A DNA stretch of 64,000 nt from Chelonoidis abingdonii (Eukaryota > Chordata > Testudines > Testudinidae): NCBI RefSeq assembly GCF_003597395.2, contig NC_133773.1:147118761-147182760 (forward strand), read 5' to 3'. A program made the position numbers and the translations under genes. Numbering within the stretch: position 1 is the stretch's first letter; every line of letters begins with the position of its first letter. This document shows, piece after piece, positions 45,837-59,774 of the stretch. Below the pieces are notes generated by a model. It worked only from the letters and a program-made list of their open reading frames with translations. It was not told where the DNA came from and ran no database searches.

Positions 45837-46390
45837 CACATCTATGGGGAAAGGGGCAGAAGTTAGTGCGTCGCCATGGCACCTCTCATCGGATCTCCAC
45901 ATCCCAACCGCCGTGTCCAGTAGGTCCCAGCACCCTGAGCTAGCCCAGGTCTGAGCACTCCAGCCCCTGCCTGCGGGGCTCCCAGCCAATAGGCAGGGGG
46001 CCCTGGGAAGTCCTGGGGGACCCCCTCCAGGACCCCCTCCAGGAGCCACGGAATACGCAGCCAGGGCCACGAGGAGCCAGGGTCCTTAGTGTGTATAGCC
46101 AGGACTGTCTCTGTCTATCTGTGCCACACCCAATGCAATGGGACCCTGATCCCGGGGCGGGAGGAAGGGGCTGTGCCGTAGCTTGCGTGGTGGGGCCCTG
46201 ATCTCAGGGTGCGGGGCTTTGCTGTGCCTGGTATGATGGGGTCCCCGTTCTCTGGGGTGGGAGTTGGGGTCTGTGCAGACAGGGGCTGAGGCCGGCAGAG
46301 AGGGGTCCACAAGGAAGTGGGTACTGGAGAAGGCAGTGGGCTGTACTGTTGAAGAGGACGAAGTGATGGGCCTGGGCAAGTAGGAGGAGG

Positions 46391-46568
46391 CAGGGCTGGC
46401 TTTAGGGTGGTTCCCCTGATTCCCGGGAACTGGGCCCCGCACCCTCCGCCGAAGTGCTGCCAGAAACAGCAGTAACCGATTGAGCTGCTGCCGAATTGCT
46501 GCTGTCTTCGGGGGCATTTCGGCAGCCGCTCTTTGGAATCGGGTCCCACACGTCCTAAAGCCGGCCAC
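46391..46568. mobile_element. Short inverted-repeat element in the 5' intron
   Basis: It begins cagggctggctttaggg and ends cctaaagccggcc, which are inverted repeats of each other. The interior contains ggaactgggccccgcac and cggcagccgctc. A relative lies at about 55925-56113. It looks like a non-autonomous DNA transposon. Confidence 0.65.
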
Positions 46569-46883
46569 GGGAGGCAGCACTGGGGGAGGGGTAGAGAGCC
46601 CCATGGATCAGGGAGCATGAAAGGGTTGGGCCAGACTCTCCCTTCAGAGCCTGCAGTGGGGCATGGCAGCTGTTTCCTCGGCAGCCCTCTCCCCAGCCCC
46701 AAACTCTATGGACCCCAGCACCAGAGAAGGCAGCGCACTCCCTAGGGCCTCCCTGGGCTGTCACTCCCAGCCCTTCCCCTGGAGAAGAGTCCACAGCTGG
46801 CTTCACCCTGTCCTGCCCTCAGGAGTGCTGGGCCCCTGGCCAGGCTGCCTGCTCCCCGCCGCCCCCATCAGGTCCAGCCTTAC

Positions 46884-46945
46884 CTCGAATGGTCGGTGCT
46901 CTCTGCTGCTCGCAGGGCTGGGGATGCTGGTGCTGTGGCAGAGGC
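46884..46945 (-). other. Putative non-coding exon 1 of the IL12B-like gene
   Basis: On the minus strand the sequence after the TATA box runs to a strong donor, ATTCGAG|GTAAGG, at 46884/46883. It has no ATG in a useful frame. Human IL12B also starts with a non-coding exon, as I recall. The start coordinate is set only by distance from the TATA box. Confidence 0.5.
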
Positions 46946-46973
46946 AGGGCTGGGGTGTGCTGTGTGCGGCCCG

Positions 46974-47007
46974 TATATATTCGCCCCCGGCCCTGCAGGG
47001 GAGCCCC
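46974..47007 (-). promoter_or_regulatory. IL12B-like core promoter: TATA box and kappaB-type site
   Basis: TATATA at 46974-46979 (minus strand gaatatatacgg) precedes the putative first exon. Just upstream, 46998-47007 reads GGGGCTCCCC on minus, which fits the kappaB consensus GGGRNWYYCC. Mammalian IL12B promoters are NF-kappaB regulated. The match here is by consensus only. Confidence 0.5.
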
Positions 47008-47009
47008 TG

Positions 47010-47960
47010 ACGGCACGGAAAGGAGAAGCCAGAGAAACCACAGAGCGGCAGATGCAATTCTAAGAAGAGAGAAAGCTGAAGAAGCCACAGTGGGCTGGGG
47101 CCGAAACCAGCGAGAGCTACAGGGTCCCCCCATTGCTCCTGCAGAGTGAGGGGCCTGGCCCCACAGCAAGTCCTGATTTTCAGCCCCCATCAGTCATGCT
47201 CACCTGGAGCACTGGCATGGCTTGATTTGTGTCCATGCAGCTGGCTGCCCAGACTCCCACCGAGATCCGGGCCCCACCATGCTGGGCACTTTGCAAGCAT
47301 CTAGCGGGGACAGTCGCTGCCCCAGGAGCTCTCAGGCCACATGGGAGATGAGGGAGCAGGAGTACACCAGACAGATGGAGGAGCACAAGGGGCAGGGAGA
47401 CTGGAATGGTCTTGGGGTGGCTGGGGGGTTATTGTAGGCCTGGCGGCAGAGGGAGCTGGAGAGAGCCAGTGAGGTGGCCTTGCTGAGTTTAAGGGGCAGC
47501 GGGGCAGAAAGTGCAAAGGTGGGAACTGTGAAAAGTGCCTGGTGTCTGCTGTCCCACTGGCAGGGCGCGGACGGAGTTGGCCCAGTGGTGTCTGGGAGAT
47601 GAGACAGGCTGTGGATGTGGAGATGAGGGGTTTGTGTCTGATGGGAGTCTGACACCAAGGCCATTGGTACCAGCTGGCAAAGGGCTCCCTGCTCTATGAG
47701 AGCACCTGTTCCTGGTGCACGGCTTGCAGGGCACGTTGGGAAAGCCAGGCTCAGGCTGCTTGCCACGATCCCTGGGGGAGGCTGCACACGGCTGGTGGAG
47801 AGGGAAACACGTGTTAGTATCTGAACCCGGGCAGGCTGACAAACAGGTTTTGAGGCAGACCAGGGAAGTCGATTCACCTGCCTTGCTGTCTGCTAGTCCA
47901 TGGAGCATTGTCAGCCAATGCAGCGAAGCCACGGAGCAGAGAGGGCTTGGTGGCACCAAC
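47010..47960. other. No gene seen
   Basis: This is unique-looking sequence upstream of the IL12B-like promoter. It may hold regulatory DNA. No exon or repeat is recognised. Confidence 0.4.
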
Positions 47961-47984
47961 AGCTTTCCACACAGGGCTCTCCTG

Positions 47985-48280
47985 TCTCGGGGTGGGGGGA
48001 ATATACACAGAAATGTGGGGCTGGGAGGTCATCCAGTTCCCGCCCTGCCCTGGGACAGCACCCAGTGACCATAAACCAGCCCTGATGGGTTTGTCCAACC
48101 TGCTCTTAAAACCTCCGATGACAGGATCCCACCACCTCCCTCGGCTGCCTGGTCCAGAGCTTAGCTAGCCTGGGAGTTTGAAAGTTTTCGCTAACGTTAT
48201 CTCAATCGCCCCTGCCTGCAGCAGACTCTGTCTGTCCCTCGTCTGACCTGCTGTGTCAGGTGAGAGCCCCGACTCCTGCC
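47985..48280. mobile_element. CR1-like fragment
   Basis: It contains gggaggtcatccagttcc, cctgatgggtttgtccaacctgctcttaaaa and ggatcccaccacctccct, the usual CR1 3'-region wording. It is heavily diverged. Confidence 0.65.
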
Positions 48281-48770
48281 AGCAGCAGCTCTTAGCCCCA
48301 CCGCACACCTAGATCCAAATCCCTTGGGTGTTGGTTCCCAGGTGTCAATGTCTGAGCCACTGGATTCATGGTTGTCTTTTCAAGGCCATGGAGACCAACA
48401 CCCAGACAACTAGGTGACACCCACACCCATGTGTCTTACCCTGCCCTGAGAGCACACAGGCCTTTCCCACCCCTGAGTAACAATGCATCTTAGGGGAAAC
48501 TGAGGCACAAACAGCCCCCCCCCTCCAATATTACAGAATATTCCCACTTTGTCACATCTCTTCCCCATTCCAGACTGAACTAAGCAGGGTCATTTTAACC
48601 AGGGACCTGGGGAAGTTTGAACCCACAAACGTTATTCACAGGTCCCACAGCATCTTTCGCATCCCCTTGGTAGCTTCCTGCCTGGCACTTCCAAAGTTAG
48701 AATCCCAGAACCACAGGGTTAGAAGGGTCCAGCAGGCAGCAGCTGCTGTGTCCTTAAACAGGGCTCACAG
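48281..48770 (-). mobile_element. LTR fragment (family E) and CR1 3' end remnant
   Basis: At 48440-48565 the minus strand reads tgacaaagtgggaatattctgtaa, then gtttcccctaag, the 5' end of the LTR family seen at 6700. At 48695-48760 lies agaatcccagaaccacagggttagaagggtcc, a CR1 3'-end phrase. Other sequence here is unassigned. Confidence 0.5.
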
Positions 48771-50110
48771 CCCCGTTGCTATTCAATTAAATGTCCTGTG
48801 CCCACCCCGCAGCGCGGAGCTGGGTCCCGTCCGCCCTTAGGTTGGGCTGGTCGCTTGCACTCACAGGGGGCATGAGGAGCCATCATGAGGCCTGTGCCCG
48901 TTTGCCCCCTCCCCCAAAGCCTATGGGTTTGGAACTGGGCTGGGGTCCTGCCACTGCATCCTCCCCCTTGTCTGCCAGGGAGCAAGGGCAGCACCTCAGC
49001 CCTGTGTTGGCCATCTTGGCTGCAGCCTGGGCTGCCCTGACCCCCAGGCTGGAGCAGGGGGTGACCCCTTGGGCATCTGGTCTTAACCCAGCCCTGTCTC
49101 TGGGGCTCTGGTGTCCTGGGTGATATCAGTCAGCTCTGTGTTCTTGGGGAGCCAGGGCTCAGTATCTAGCCTGTTTGACTCACAAAAGACCCCTCCCCAC
49201 CTGCTGCTTGAACCAAAACGGGCCAGAGAGAAGACTTGCAGAGTGCAGTGAAGGGCGGGGGAGCACACCTAGACCCCTCCTGAGGGATGAGGTATCTCCA
49301 TCAGCATACAGAACCCCGAACAGAGACAACTCCCCAAGCCTCATCTGCATGAAAGGTGGGACAGGGATTCATCTCATTAGCATGAACAGGGAACCGCACT
49401 GAACTCTAGGGGCAGGGAAGCACTGCATCATGGGGGAGCTCTGCTCCAGATGTTAATTAACCTACATGGCACCTGGGCAGGCCCCTCTGGAGCTGTTCCC
49501 CAACCCCAGGGCTGTGCATGTGCCAGGAGCCCATCCCCTCACCCACGATGGGCTGTGCTTCAGGCTGCCGGCTGAGCTTAGGTAATATCTGAGCTGGTAG
49601 GAGATCACGTTAGCTTGCAAGGCTTAACTTGCATCCCGACAGATTCCCATTTCTGACCTCCCGTGGCACCTTCGCTGGTGACTGATGCCTTGAAGCAGCC
49701 ACTGAGGACGTGTTTGCAGTGTGCACAGATAACGCCTCACATCACTTCAGTGTGCACACGTCACAATGCTCGTAATCCCCAGGGGGCCCCTGGCTTTCCT
49801 CGGAGACCCACCGAGCGTTATGTGGTGAGCCAGACTCCGGGGACAGGCCTAGCAGTTAAGAGCAGAAGGGGCTACCAGGTCAGCTAGTCTGACCTGTAAA
49901 TCACAGGCCCCACCCCTGCCAGCACCCGCCCACTAAACCAAAACTGGACTAAAATAGCACAGCTCACAGGGGACTAGACTGGATGTGTCACCGGCAGCGA
50001 ACAGGCGGGACAGAGTGACCCGAGGGCCCCACAGTGACAGGGAAATGACAAAATAAGCTAACCCAGCTAATCCTGCCTGGTGACCCACCCCCACATGCTG
50101 CTGAGGAAGG
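48771..50110. other. No gene seen; small repeat remnants
   Basis: I see no conserved coding segment. At 49855-49970 a phrase such as gctaccaggtcagctagtctgacctg suggests an old CR1 or L2 piece. At 49300-49420 there is a dispersed-repeat-like phrase, ttcatctcattagcatgaacagg. Confidence 0.4.
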
Positions 50111-50124
50111 TGACAAACCCCTTG

Positions 50125-50861
50125 GGACAGGGAGGAATTTTCTGTAATATGATGTATGGATACTGTGCATGCCTCAATTTTCCCTGTGTGGTGCATGGGT
50201 AATTAGGTGGGAGGAAAAGGGTGTTTACTTTATGCAGAGATCCAGGTGTGATTGCACCTGGCTGGGCCCCAGGCCCACGGACAGTCCCAGAAGACAATGG
50301 CCACTCCAATTGCCCAGCCATTTGGCACCTGGCACCTAACAACCCTGGATGATCCCCCCCTAGCCACCGCAGAAGCCATCCAGGTGTGAGCAGCTGGAGG
50401 CCAAAGGGCTGAGGAGGGGGCAGGTGGGGTGGTTCTGCGGGGGCAGCTGGAGGCAGGAGAGACGCTCCTGGATGGAGACTGAAGAGGGGTCAGGGGGCTC
50501 TGGGCTGACCCCACAGGCCCAGGCTGTAACTTTCTGCTCTCTGGTGTCCAAGGACTGACTACGCCATTCCAGCCACCTGCTACCCCCCCTGCTGTCACCC
50601 GCTGGCTGAGAGTCCCGGCCCATCAGGGAGGTGGGGTGCAGTGTTCCCTTTGGGGTACAGGTCTCCCCCAGGGGTCCGGCCTCGCTGCAGGGAGCTCAAG
50701 GGTGATGCCAGGGGGCTGAAGGCTCCGTGGGTTGGTCCCAGGAGGTGGGAAAGCCAAGCCCCCCCCAGAGAAACAGTGACTCTGGGGGGCTGGCACAGTG
50801 AGGGGTTCCCCCGGGGGTTGTTCCCGAGCCGTGTGAGCACCGGGCCTGTGGACCCGTGACA
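50125..50861 (+). mobile_element. LTR-D copy 2
   Basis: It matches 39905-40450 from gaattttctgtaatatgatg onward and extends further, ending gacccgtgaca at 50861. It has the same orientation as copy 1 and lies about 10.2 kb away. No gag or pol lies between that would make the two an element pair; the IL12B-like gene is there instead. Confidence 0.75.
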
Positions 50862-52151
50862 CTGTCCAAGGTCACGGCCAGGCTGAGCCGGGGGAAATTC
50901 CTCCCTAGCTCCGCTGCGGTGATCAGCTAGACCCTGTGTCCCTGAACCAGAACCAGCCAGCGAAGCCCCTGGGAGACCACGAGGCTGCTCCTGTCACCTC
51001 CAGGCCACTTGGCATTGAGGGGTTCCCAGCTCACAGCCATGGCCCTCCAGCCACCTGCCCAGCTGGCACCTGTCAAGCCCATAGCAGGTGGCACCTTCCC
51101 ATCAGTGCCAAGTGCCAGGGCCTCTGCTGCCATCTGGGCCCCGCTGCCCCACCTGCCCTTGCTGCTCACACACCCCAGGGCCCAGCACTGGAGCACGCAG
51201 GAGCCCTGGGGCCAGGGGTTCTGAATGGAGCTGGCACTGGCTGCATTGCCTGTGCCTTGGCCCTCGGGCCAGAGCTGGGCCCCTGCTCCAGGCTGGAGCG
51301 GGGGAGGGCGGGGAGTGTGATGGGCAACTGTGAGTGCTGCTGGTACCAGGCAAGTGCAGCTGGTGAAGGCTGGGGGAGAGGGGTGCTGTCCCCTACGCAG
51401 TGTCCTGGACATGCCAGTGGGTGGGGCCCCAGCTGCCATATTCCCCAGCCAGGCCATGGGGGGGGGGGGGCTGCCATGGGGTTGGGAGAGGAGCACTGGC
51501 ATCACAGTCATTGCTGCGAGCGGAGGGGAGGCTGCTGCATGGGTGGGGGGCAGTGCTGCCTTTGGGGCTGGGGCACTCTTGGCTACTGGGGCTTGGAGAC
51601 CCAGCTGCCCTTGTCCTGCTGCATAATGGGGGCAGGGGGCAAAGCAAAGGGGTAGGAGAAAGGGCCCCACAATGGGGCTTTGTTAAATCAACCAGCAGCA
51701 GCTTCAGCTGTCAGTACCCCAAAGGTACATGAGGGTGGGGGAGGTGCCTCCCTGCACCTTGCAATGGCCAGCGGCATGGGAGAGGGGGATCCTCACAGCA
51801 CCCCCAGACACACGCCAGGCTGGGGCAGCCCTGAGCTGGTGGGACTGGACTGGAGGGGGCGCTGCGGCAGCTGAGACCCATGGCTCTGGTACCATTAGCA
51901 TCCCACACACCTGTTTCAAATTCCCCACCCTCGGTGATCCTACCGGGCTGGCAGGATCAGCTCCTCCATGGACACAGACCTGGTGCCATCGTGGGCCAGC
52001 TACACTTGTGGCTGGAGTGGGTGCCTGGGGCAGCAGGCTGGACAGTGGGGCCCATGGGCTAGGGGAGGGAGGGGCAAGCAGAATCCCAGGGCATGTGGCC
52101 AAGGGCCCGGCAGGGCCTGTCATGGAGTCACCCACCGGGCAATGACACCCG
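50862..52151. other. No gene seen
   Basis: This is GC-rich sequence with open frames on both strands, including about 239 codons on plus at 50936-51655. None resembles a known domain, and both strands are equally open, as expected from GC richness. Confidence 0.4.
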
Positions 52152-53190
52152 GTTCCTGTCATCGAATAAACCTCTGTGTTACTGGCTGGCTGAGAGTCAT
52201 GTCTGACTGCGAAGTGGGGGTGCAGGACCCTGTGGCTTCCCCAGGACCCTGCCTGGGTGGGCTCGCTGTGGGAAGCCCACGGAGGGGCAGAGGATGCTGA
52301 ATGCTCCAAGGAGAGACCCAGGAGGTGAAGACGTGTGAGCTTCTTGCCCTGAACAAGTCTGCTCCAAGGGAGAGAAGGCTCCCCAAAGTCCTGCCTGGCT
52401 TTGTGGGGAGCAGTTCCAGAGCATCGCCCAGGGACTCCGTGTCCTCAGGTGTTACTGGTTTAACGAGGTGAGGGGAGAGGGAGTTTGTTGGTACAGGGGA
52501 TCAGTGAGGGAACTTGGGACCCCAGCCAAGGGCCTGGAGGATGGACACCCCAGCAACTGGTGACCCGGAGACCCAGCCGGTTCTGGCCAGTGGGGGACAA
52601 TGGGCTGTGGGGAGAGGACCCCAGTGACCTGACCAGCCGGACCCAGCCAGAGGGGGACTGAGAGGAGAGGAGACCCAGGCCACCCTGTTTACGGTCCTGT
52701 TTACCTGAAGAGAAGCCAATAGACAGAGGGAGCTTGGGGCTGGGGATATTGGAGGCCCAGCTGGGAAGCAGGGGGGCTCTAGGCTGGAGATGGGGAGCAG
52801 GCAGAGCCCACCTGGATGCAGGGGGACTGGGATGTGCTGGGCTGAGGGAGGCCAGGCCTGAGGCCTTGAGAGTTTCCTGTGCTGGGTTCAACCCTCAATA
52901 AACCTCCTGTGTTACGCTGGCTGAGAGTCACTCCAGTCTAGAGATCAGGGTGGTGGGGGGATCAACCCCTTCAGGGGTGAGGAGGCCCAGGAGGTCCAGA
53001 GCGCATGGACTCCCTAAGGGGGCCCACGGCAGAGATAGAAGTGCTAAGGCTCAGAGAGGTGCGGCTCCAGGAGGTGGAGGGGCCTGACCCCAGGAGAGAG
53101 TGGACCCCCGAGAAGGCTGTCGCACTGAAAGGGGCATCCCCCACGGACTGCACGGGGTCACAAGTGGGCACGACCTGTGAGTCCGTGACA
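52152..53190 (+). mobile_element. LTR-A 3' part abutting LTR-C
   Basis: 52152-52440 is the 3' part of LTR-A, from the poly(A) region (cgaataaacctctg) to gggactccgtg. From 52441, gttactggtttaacgaggtg begins LTR-C, which runs through caataaacctcctgtgttacgctgg to gagtccgtgaca at 53190. LTR-C lacks about its first 90 bp compared with the complete copy at 8429. The junction suggests insertion or recombination between two LTRs. Confidence 0.75.
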
Positions 53191-54420
53191 GATGTGCCAC
53201 CTGGGGTTGATGGGGAAGGGCAGTGACATGCCCTCCACCCTGAGGGGCCATCCCCAGAGCAGCACCACTGCCTGGCTGTGGCCAGGCGGTGCCTGGGCTG
53301 GCGCTGGGGAGGCAGCCTGGGATTGAAGGGGGGTTCAGCTGCAGCCTCGTTGCTCCGCAGAGATCCCAGCCCTGCCCCCGCAGCGTCCGGTGCTCTGCCA
53401 GCCTGGTGCCCAGGGGCTCCCACCCGTCTCGGGTTCCTGGAAAGCAAATCGGAAGTTGGGCACTGCTGTCACTGAGCTGATAAGGGCAGCGTCACGCCCT
53501 GCCTGGCTCGCAGAGAGCAGCCTGGGCAGCCCCAGCTCCAGCCCACTCCAGCTGGGATGGCCAGACTTGGAGCCCAGCTGCCAGCCTGAACAGCCACCCA
53601 CTCCAGCAGCTCTGCCCGAGAGCAGCAGGGCCACCCCCAGGGCTTCAACAGCGCTGCCAGCGGCCCCGGCCCCCTGCCCTGTCACACTGGCCCATCCAGC
53701 TTTGCAGCCAGCGGCAGGGGGCTGTGTGTGTGTGTGTGTAGGGGGGAATCCCACCATCCCATCCCCAGCTCTGCCAGCTACCTCCCCTCCTCTCCCCACG
53801 GGGGCCAGGTGTTTGCATAGGTTCCATGCAGGGCCTGCCCCTCATGTGTTGCACTGACCTGGGAGGGGCCCCTCTGCTCAGCCCCCCAAGCTGACCAGGC
53901 CCCCTGCAGCCCCTGCTCCAGGAAGCCCAGCCCCTAACTAGCTCCATCCCCTCTGCCATGGAGCGGGACAGGCTGGGCATGGCCCGCCCGGCCCCCCACC
54001 ATTCCCCAGCTGGCACCTGCCCTGAGGAGAGGCCGAGCCCAGCAGAGCTGGGATATGAAGCGGCAGAAGGTTCCTACAACTGGGCTTCCACGCTGGGCTC
54101 CCCCAAGGTGCTGGCTCCACACAGCTCAGACCACAACTTCCCCTGTGAGCTGAGGGGTGGCCAGTCCGGCGCTGACTCCTCTGCTTCCCCAGCACTTCCA
54201 GGGAACACAACCGTGCCGGGGGGAGGCCCGCTGCCCTGCCAGGGCCACCCCCTCCCTTCTCGCATGACAGCGGCTGGCAGGGCAGGGAGGGGTTCGCTTT
54301 AACCTCCGCCAGCTCCTAGGGGAACACAGCCAGTGTGAAACACCTCAGCGGGGCACAGGGCCAGGCTCCCCCGAGGGCTCAGCTTTCTTAGGTGGGAGAG
54401 GCCTGTGAAGCCAGGGCCTA
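53191..54420. other. No gene seen
   Basis: This is GC-rich unique-looking sequence with a small (tg)n run at 53725-53738. Pro/Ala-rich open frames have no recognisable domain. Confidence 0.4.
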
Positions 54421-54423
54421 GGA

Positions 54424-54715
54424 CAGGGGTGGGCAAACTTTTTGGCCCAAGGGCCACATTGGGGTTGTGAAACTGTAGGGAGAGCTGTGCCCCCCCAAAC
54501 AGCCTAGCTCCTGCCCCCATCCGCCCCTCCTCGATTGCCCCCCTCAGAACCCCCCACCTTGCAACCCCCCCTCCCTTCCTGCCCCAACCTATCACCCTCA
54601 TTCCCCACCCCTTGACCACCACCCCCAGAACCTCTGCCCCATCCAACCTCCCCTGCTCCCTGTCTGCCCCCTGGGACTCCCTGTTCCTTATCCAGCCCTT
54701 TTACCCTGCCATTCA
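54424..54715 (+). mobile_element. hAT-type DNA transposon fragment
   Basis: It starts caggggtgggcaaactttttggcc followed by gggccacat, the typical terminal inverted repeat of hAT/Charlie elements. A C-rich interior follows. The right terminal repeat was not found, so the end is approximate. Confidence 0.65.
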
Positions 54716-54989
54716 GAACACAAGGACTGGCAGCCACACCATGTGGCCAGAGCCAGCCCTGCTGCCCAGAGCGCTGGCAGCACAGCGAGCTGAGGCTGCA
54801 GGGATGGGGAGCAGAACAGCCCAGCACCTCTGGCTTCTCTGGCCTGCGGGACCCCAGATCCTCTGGGGTGCAGGCCTGGGGGGGGCCTGTCCGGGGAAGT
54901 GTCCCACAGAGCACTGCACAAGGTATCAGGGCACCTCAGCACCAGCCAGAGACCAGTGCCATGATCCAGCCTGACACCCCTCCCCTCCC

Positions 54990-55520
54990 CCCACCCCGGC
55001 CAGAGCCCAGCTGCCTGCTCACCCCTACAGCAGAGATGCTAGACCCAGCCTCGCTCGAACAATTGTCAGGGATGGAGAATCCACCTCATCCCTCTGGGAT
55101 CTGGTCCTGTGGTTCTTCCTCTCCCTGTCAAAACCTACCCTTTTGCCAGGCCGAGCGCGTCCGTCCTCGGCTAGCCTGACTGCCTGATTAGGTGTTTGGG
55201 CCGCCAGAGGGGATCAAGTCACCACTGAACCTGATTATCTAGCTCCACAGCCGGAGCTCCCTGAGTCTTTCGCTCTAAGGCAGGTTTGCCAGCCCTTTAG
55301 CCCTTCTCCCGACCCTTCTCTGTCCCTCTCGGGGTTGTCAGCAGCCCCCTTGGATTGTGGGCACAGGATCCCAGCAGCGGTCGCACAGGTGCCAGATACA
55401 GAGGGGATGTAACCTCTCTGTCCCTGCTGACGCAGCTCAGGCTGGCATACACCGCACAGCCTGGCGCCCAGCCTGCCTGGGGCAGGATCTTTACTGAGGT
55501 TTGCTCTCCTGTCAGCGCCA
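54990..55520. mobile_element. CR1-like fragment
   Basis: It contains gggatggagaatccacctcatccc, ggtcctgtggttcttcctctccc, gatcaagtcacc and ggatcccagcagcggtcgcacaggtgcc in the same order as at 5040-5540. It is a diverged remnant. Confidence 0.6.
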
Positions 55521-55924
55521 TGGGGTTGGTGGGGGGGCTCTGAATGCACTGAGCAGCCCCCCATCCAGCTCTGCCCACCCTAGCATGCAGCTTGCAGGCG
55601 CTGGGCCCCAGGGAGGTTGCAGCCACCTGGAGAGCCGGCACCCAGAGCTGGAGAAGAGGGAATCAGGATCCCAGCAGCAGCTGATCACAGACTGCAGCCC
55701 CAACCACCCTGGTTCAGCTCTGTCCTTGCTGAGGGCCAGCACCCCCTGGTGTCAAGGGAACAATTCAAACACTGTCCCCACATGTAGGGGAAGCAGAGGA
55801 TCCAGGCTCCACGTTGGACTAGAGCCCCAGGGGTTAGGGAGCCCAGGCTGAAGCCCTGGCAGTGTCACGCTGCAGGACGAGAGCCCGGCTGGAGAATGGG
55901 CATCTGCTCCCCTCGCCAGGCTGA

Positions 55925-56113
55925 GCAAGGACAGCTTTAGCTCGATTCCCTCGAATCGGGCCCCGTGCCTAAGGCCTCTTTTTAATTTTTTTTTTTTACA
56001 TACCCGGCGGCAGTCCGGGTCTTCGGCAACATTTCGGCGGTGGGGGGTGTGGAACGAGTGAAGTGCCACAGGGTATTGGAATGGGGCCACGCAGTTCCTA
56101 AAGCCAGCCCTGG
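55925..56113. mobile_element. Short inverted-repeat element, second copy
   Basis: It ends gttcctaaagccagccctg, the terminal repeat of the element at 46391-46568, and includes aatcgggccccgtgcctaa and catttcggcggtgg. The left end (gacagctttagctcg) is diverged. Confidence 0.6.
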
Positions 56114-56749
56114 CAGGGACCCTGGGGCTGAGGGTTATGAAGGGCACATGGCTGTCTCCACTCTCACGTATCTACACTTGTCCAGTGAAGGGAGCTGCTG
56201 CAGGAGGCCAGGGAGGAGGATCCCCCCTCTGCCCCCCCACAGAGACTAAGGGCAGGGGAGCTGAGGCAGGGGCCGGTATTCTGTAAGGAGCCACGTAATT
56301 CTCTGGCCATGAAGAGCGATGTGAAGGGGGCTGGAGCAGGCCAAGGGAAAGCAATAGGCTCAGTGGGGGGGTGTATTTACATTACAGGGAAGGCTGGGGG
56401 GGCAGGAGTGATTCCACGGGTGGGGTGGGGAGGGGAAGCTGGGCCCCATGCTCCCAGCTCAGCAACAGGAGAGCTGAGCACCCACAGCACCTGGGTGAGT
56501 GGGCCGTGGGGCACGGGGCTGGCCCTGACCTCGCAGCCCCAGGCAGCCCCGGCCCCACGCTGGCGGGAAAGGGTGCACCCCCAGCACCCTGGGGATGAGG
56601 CCCAGGGCCTGCAGAGGTGGCCAGCTGGGCACGCTGCCAGGAAGGGGACACAGCTCAGGGGCAGGCACTGGGCCCCACAGCACCCTCTGCTGAACACCCC
56701 CCGGCTCGCAGCAACCGACATAAGGCTGGGAACAAAGGGCACAGAAAAG
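56114..56749. other. No gene seen (downstream of DQX1)
   Basis: This is sequence beyond the likely DQX1 poly(A) site. I do not see AUP1, the next gene in human, in this window. Confidence 0.35.
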
Positions 56750-56750
56750 C

Positions 56751-56756
56751 TTTATA
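56751..56756 (-). terminator. DQX1: Possible DQX1 poly(A) signal (TATAAA variant)
   Basis: On minus, ctgtataaagc lies about 325 nt after the stop codon. TATAAA is a known weaker variant of AATAAA, and no canonical hexamer lies between it and the stop. Confidence 0.4.
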
Positions 56757-57081
56757 CAGTCAGGCCGTAGGCTGGCTCCCCAGCCCACATGTGGGGCAGG
56801 AAGGTCTGTGGGGCAGAGAGCCTGTGCCCCACAGCAGAGCAGGCCCCTGGTAACACAGCGGCAGGGGGCCCTGAGAGCAGCCGGTGGGGGCTGGGTGAGA
56901 CGACACCGGGAGCTGGGAGGTCCAGGAGCCCCGCTGGAGCGGGCTGGAGTGCACAGCAGAGCACCCCACAGGGACAGCAGCACGGGGCACTGGTGTGGCA
57001 GCACGGGCGAGGGGAAGGGCCCAGGCCCACTGTAGCCCCCATTGTCACAAGAGGGGAACCCGGGCAGCCCCTCGCTCCCAC

Positions 57082-59774
<2,693 letters not shown>

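Noticed and set aside
50936..51655. Plus-strand open frame of about 239 codons
   Set aside because: The opposite strand is open over the same stretch. There is no domain, no splice evidence and no conserved motif; GC-rich composition explains it.
53390..53857. Pro/Ala-rich plus-strand frame of 155 codons
   Set aside because: It has no recognisable domain, the minus strand is equally open, and it includes a (tg)n run. There is no support for a gene.
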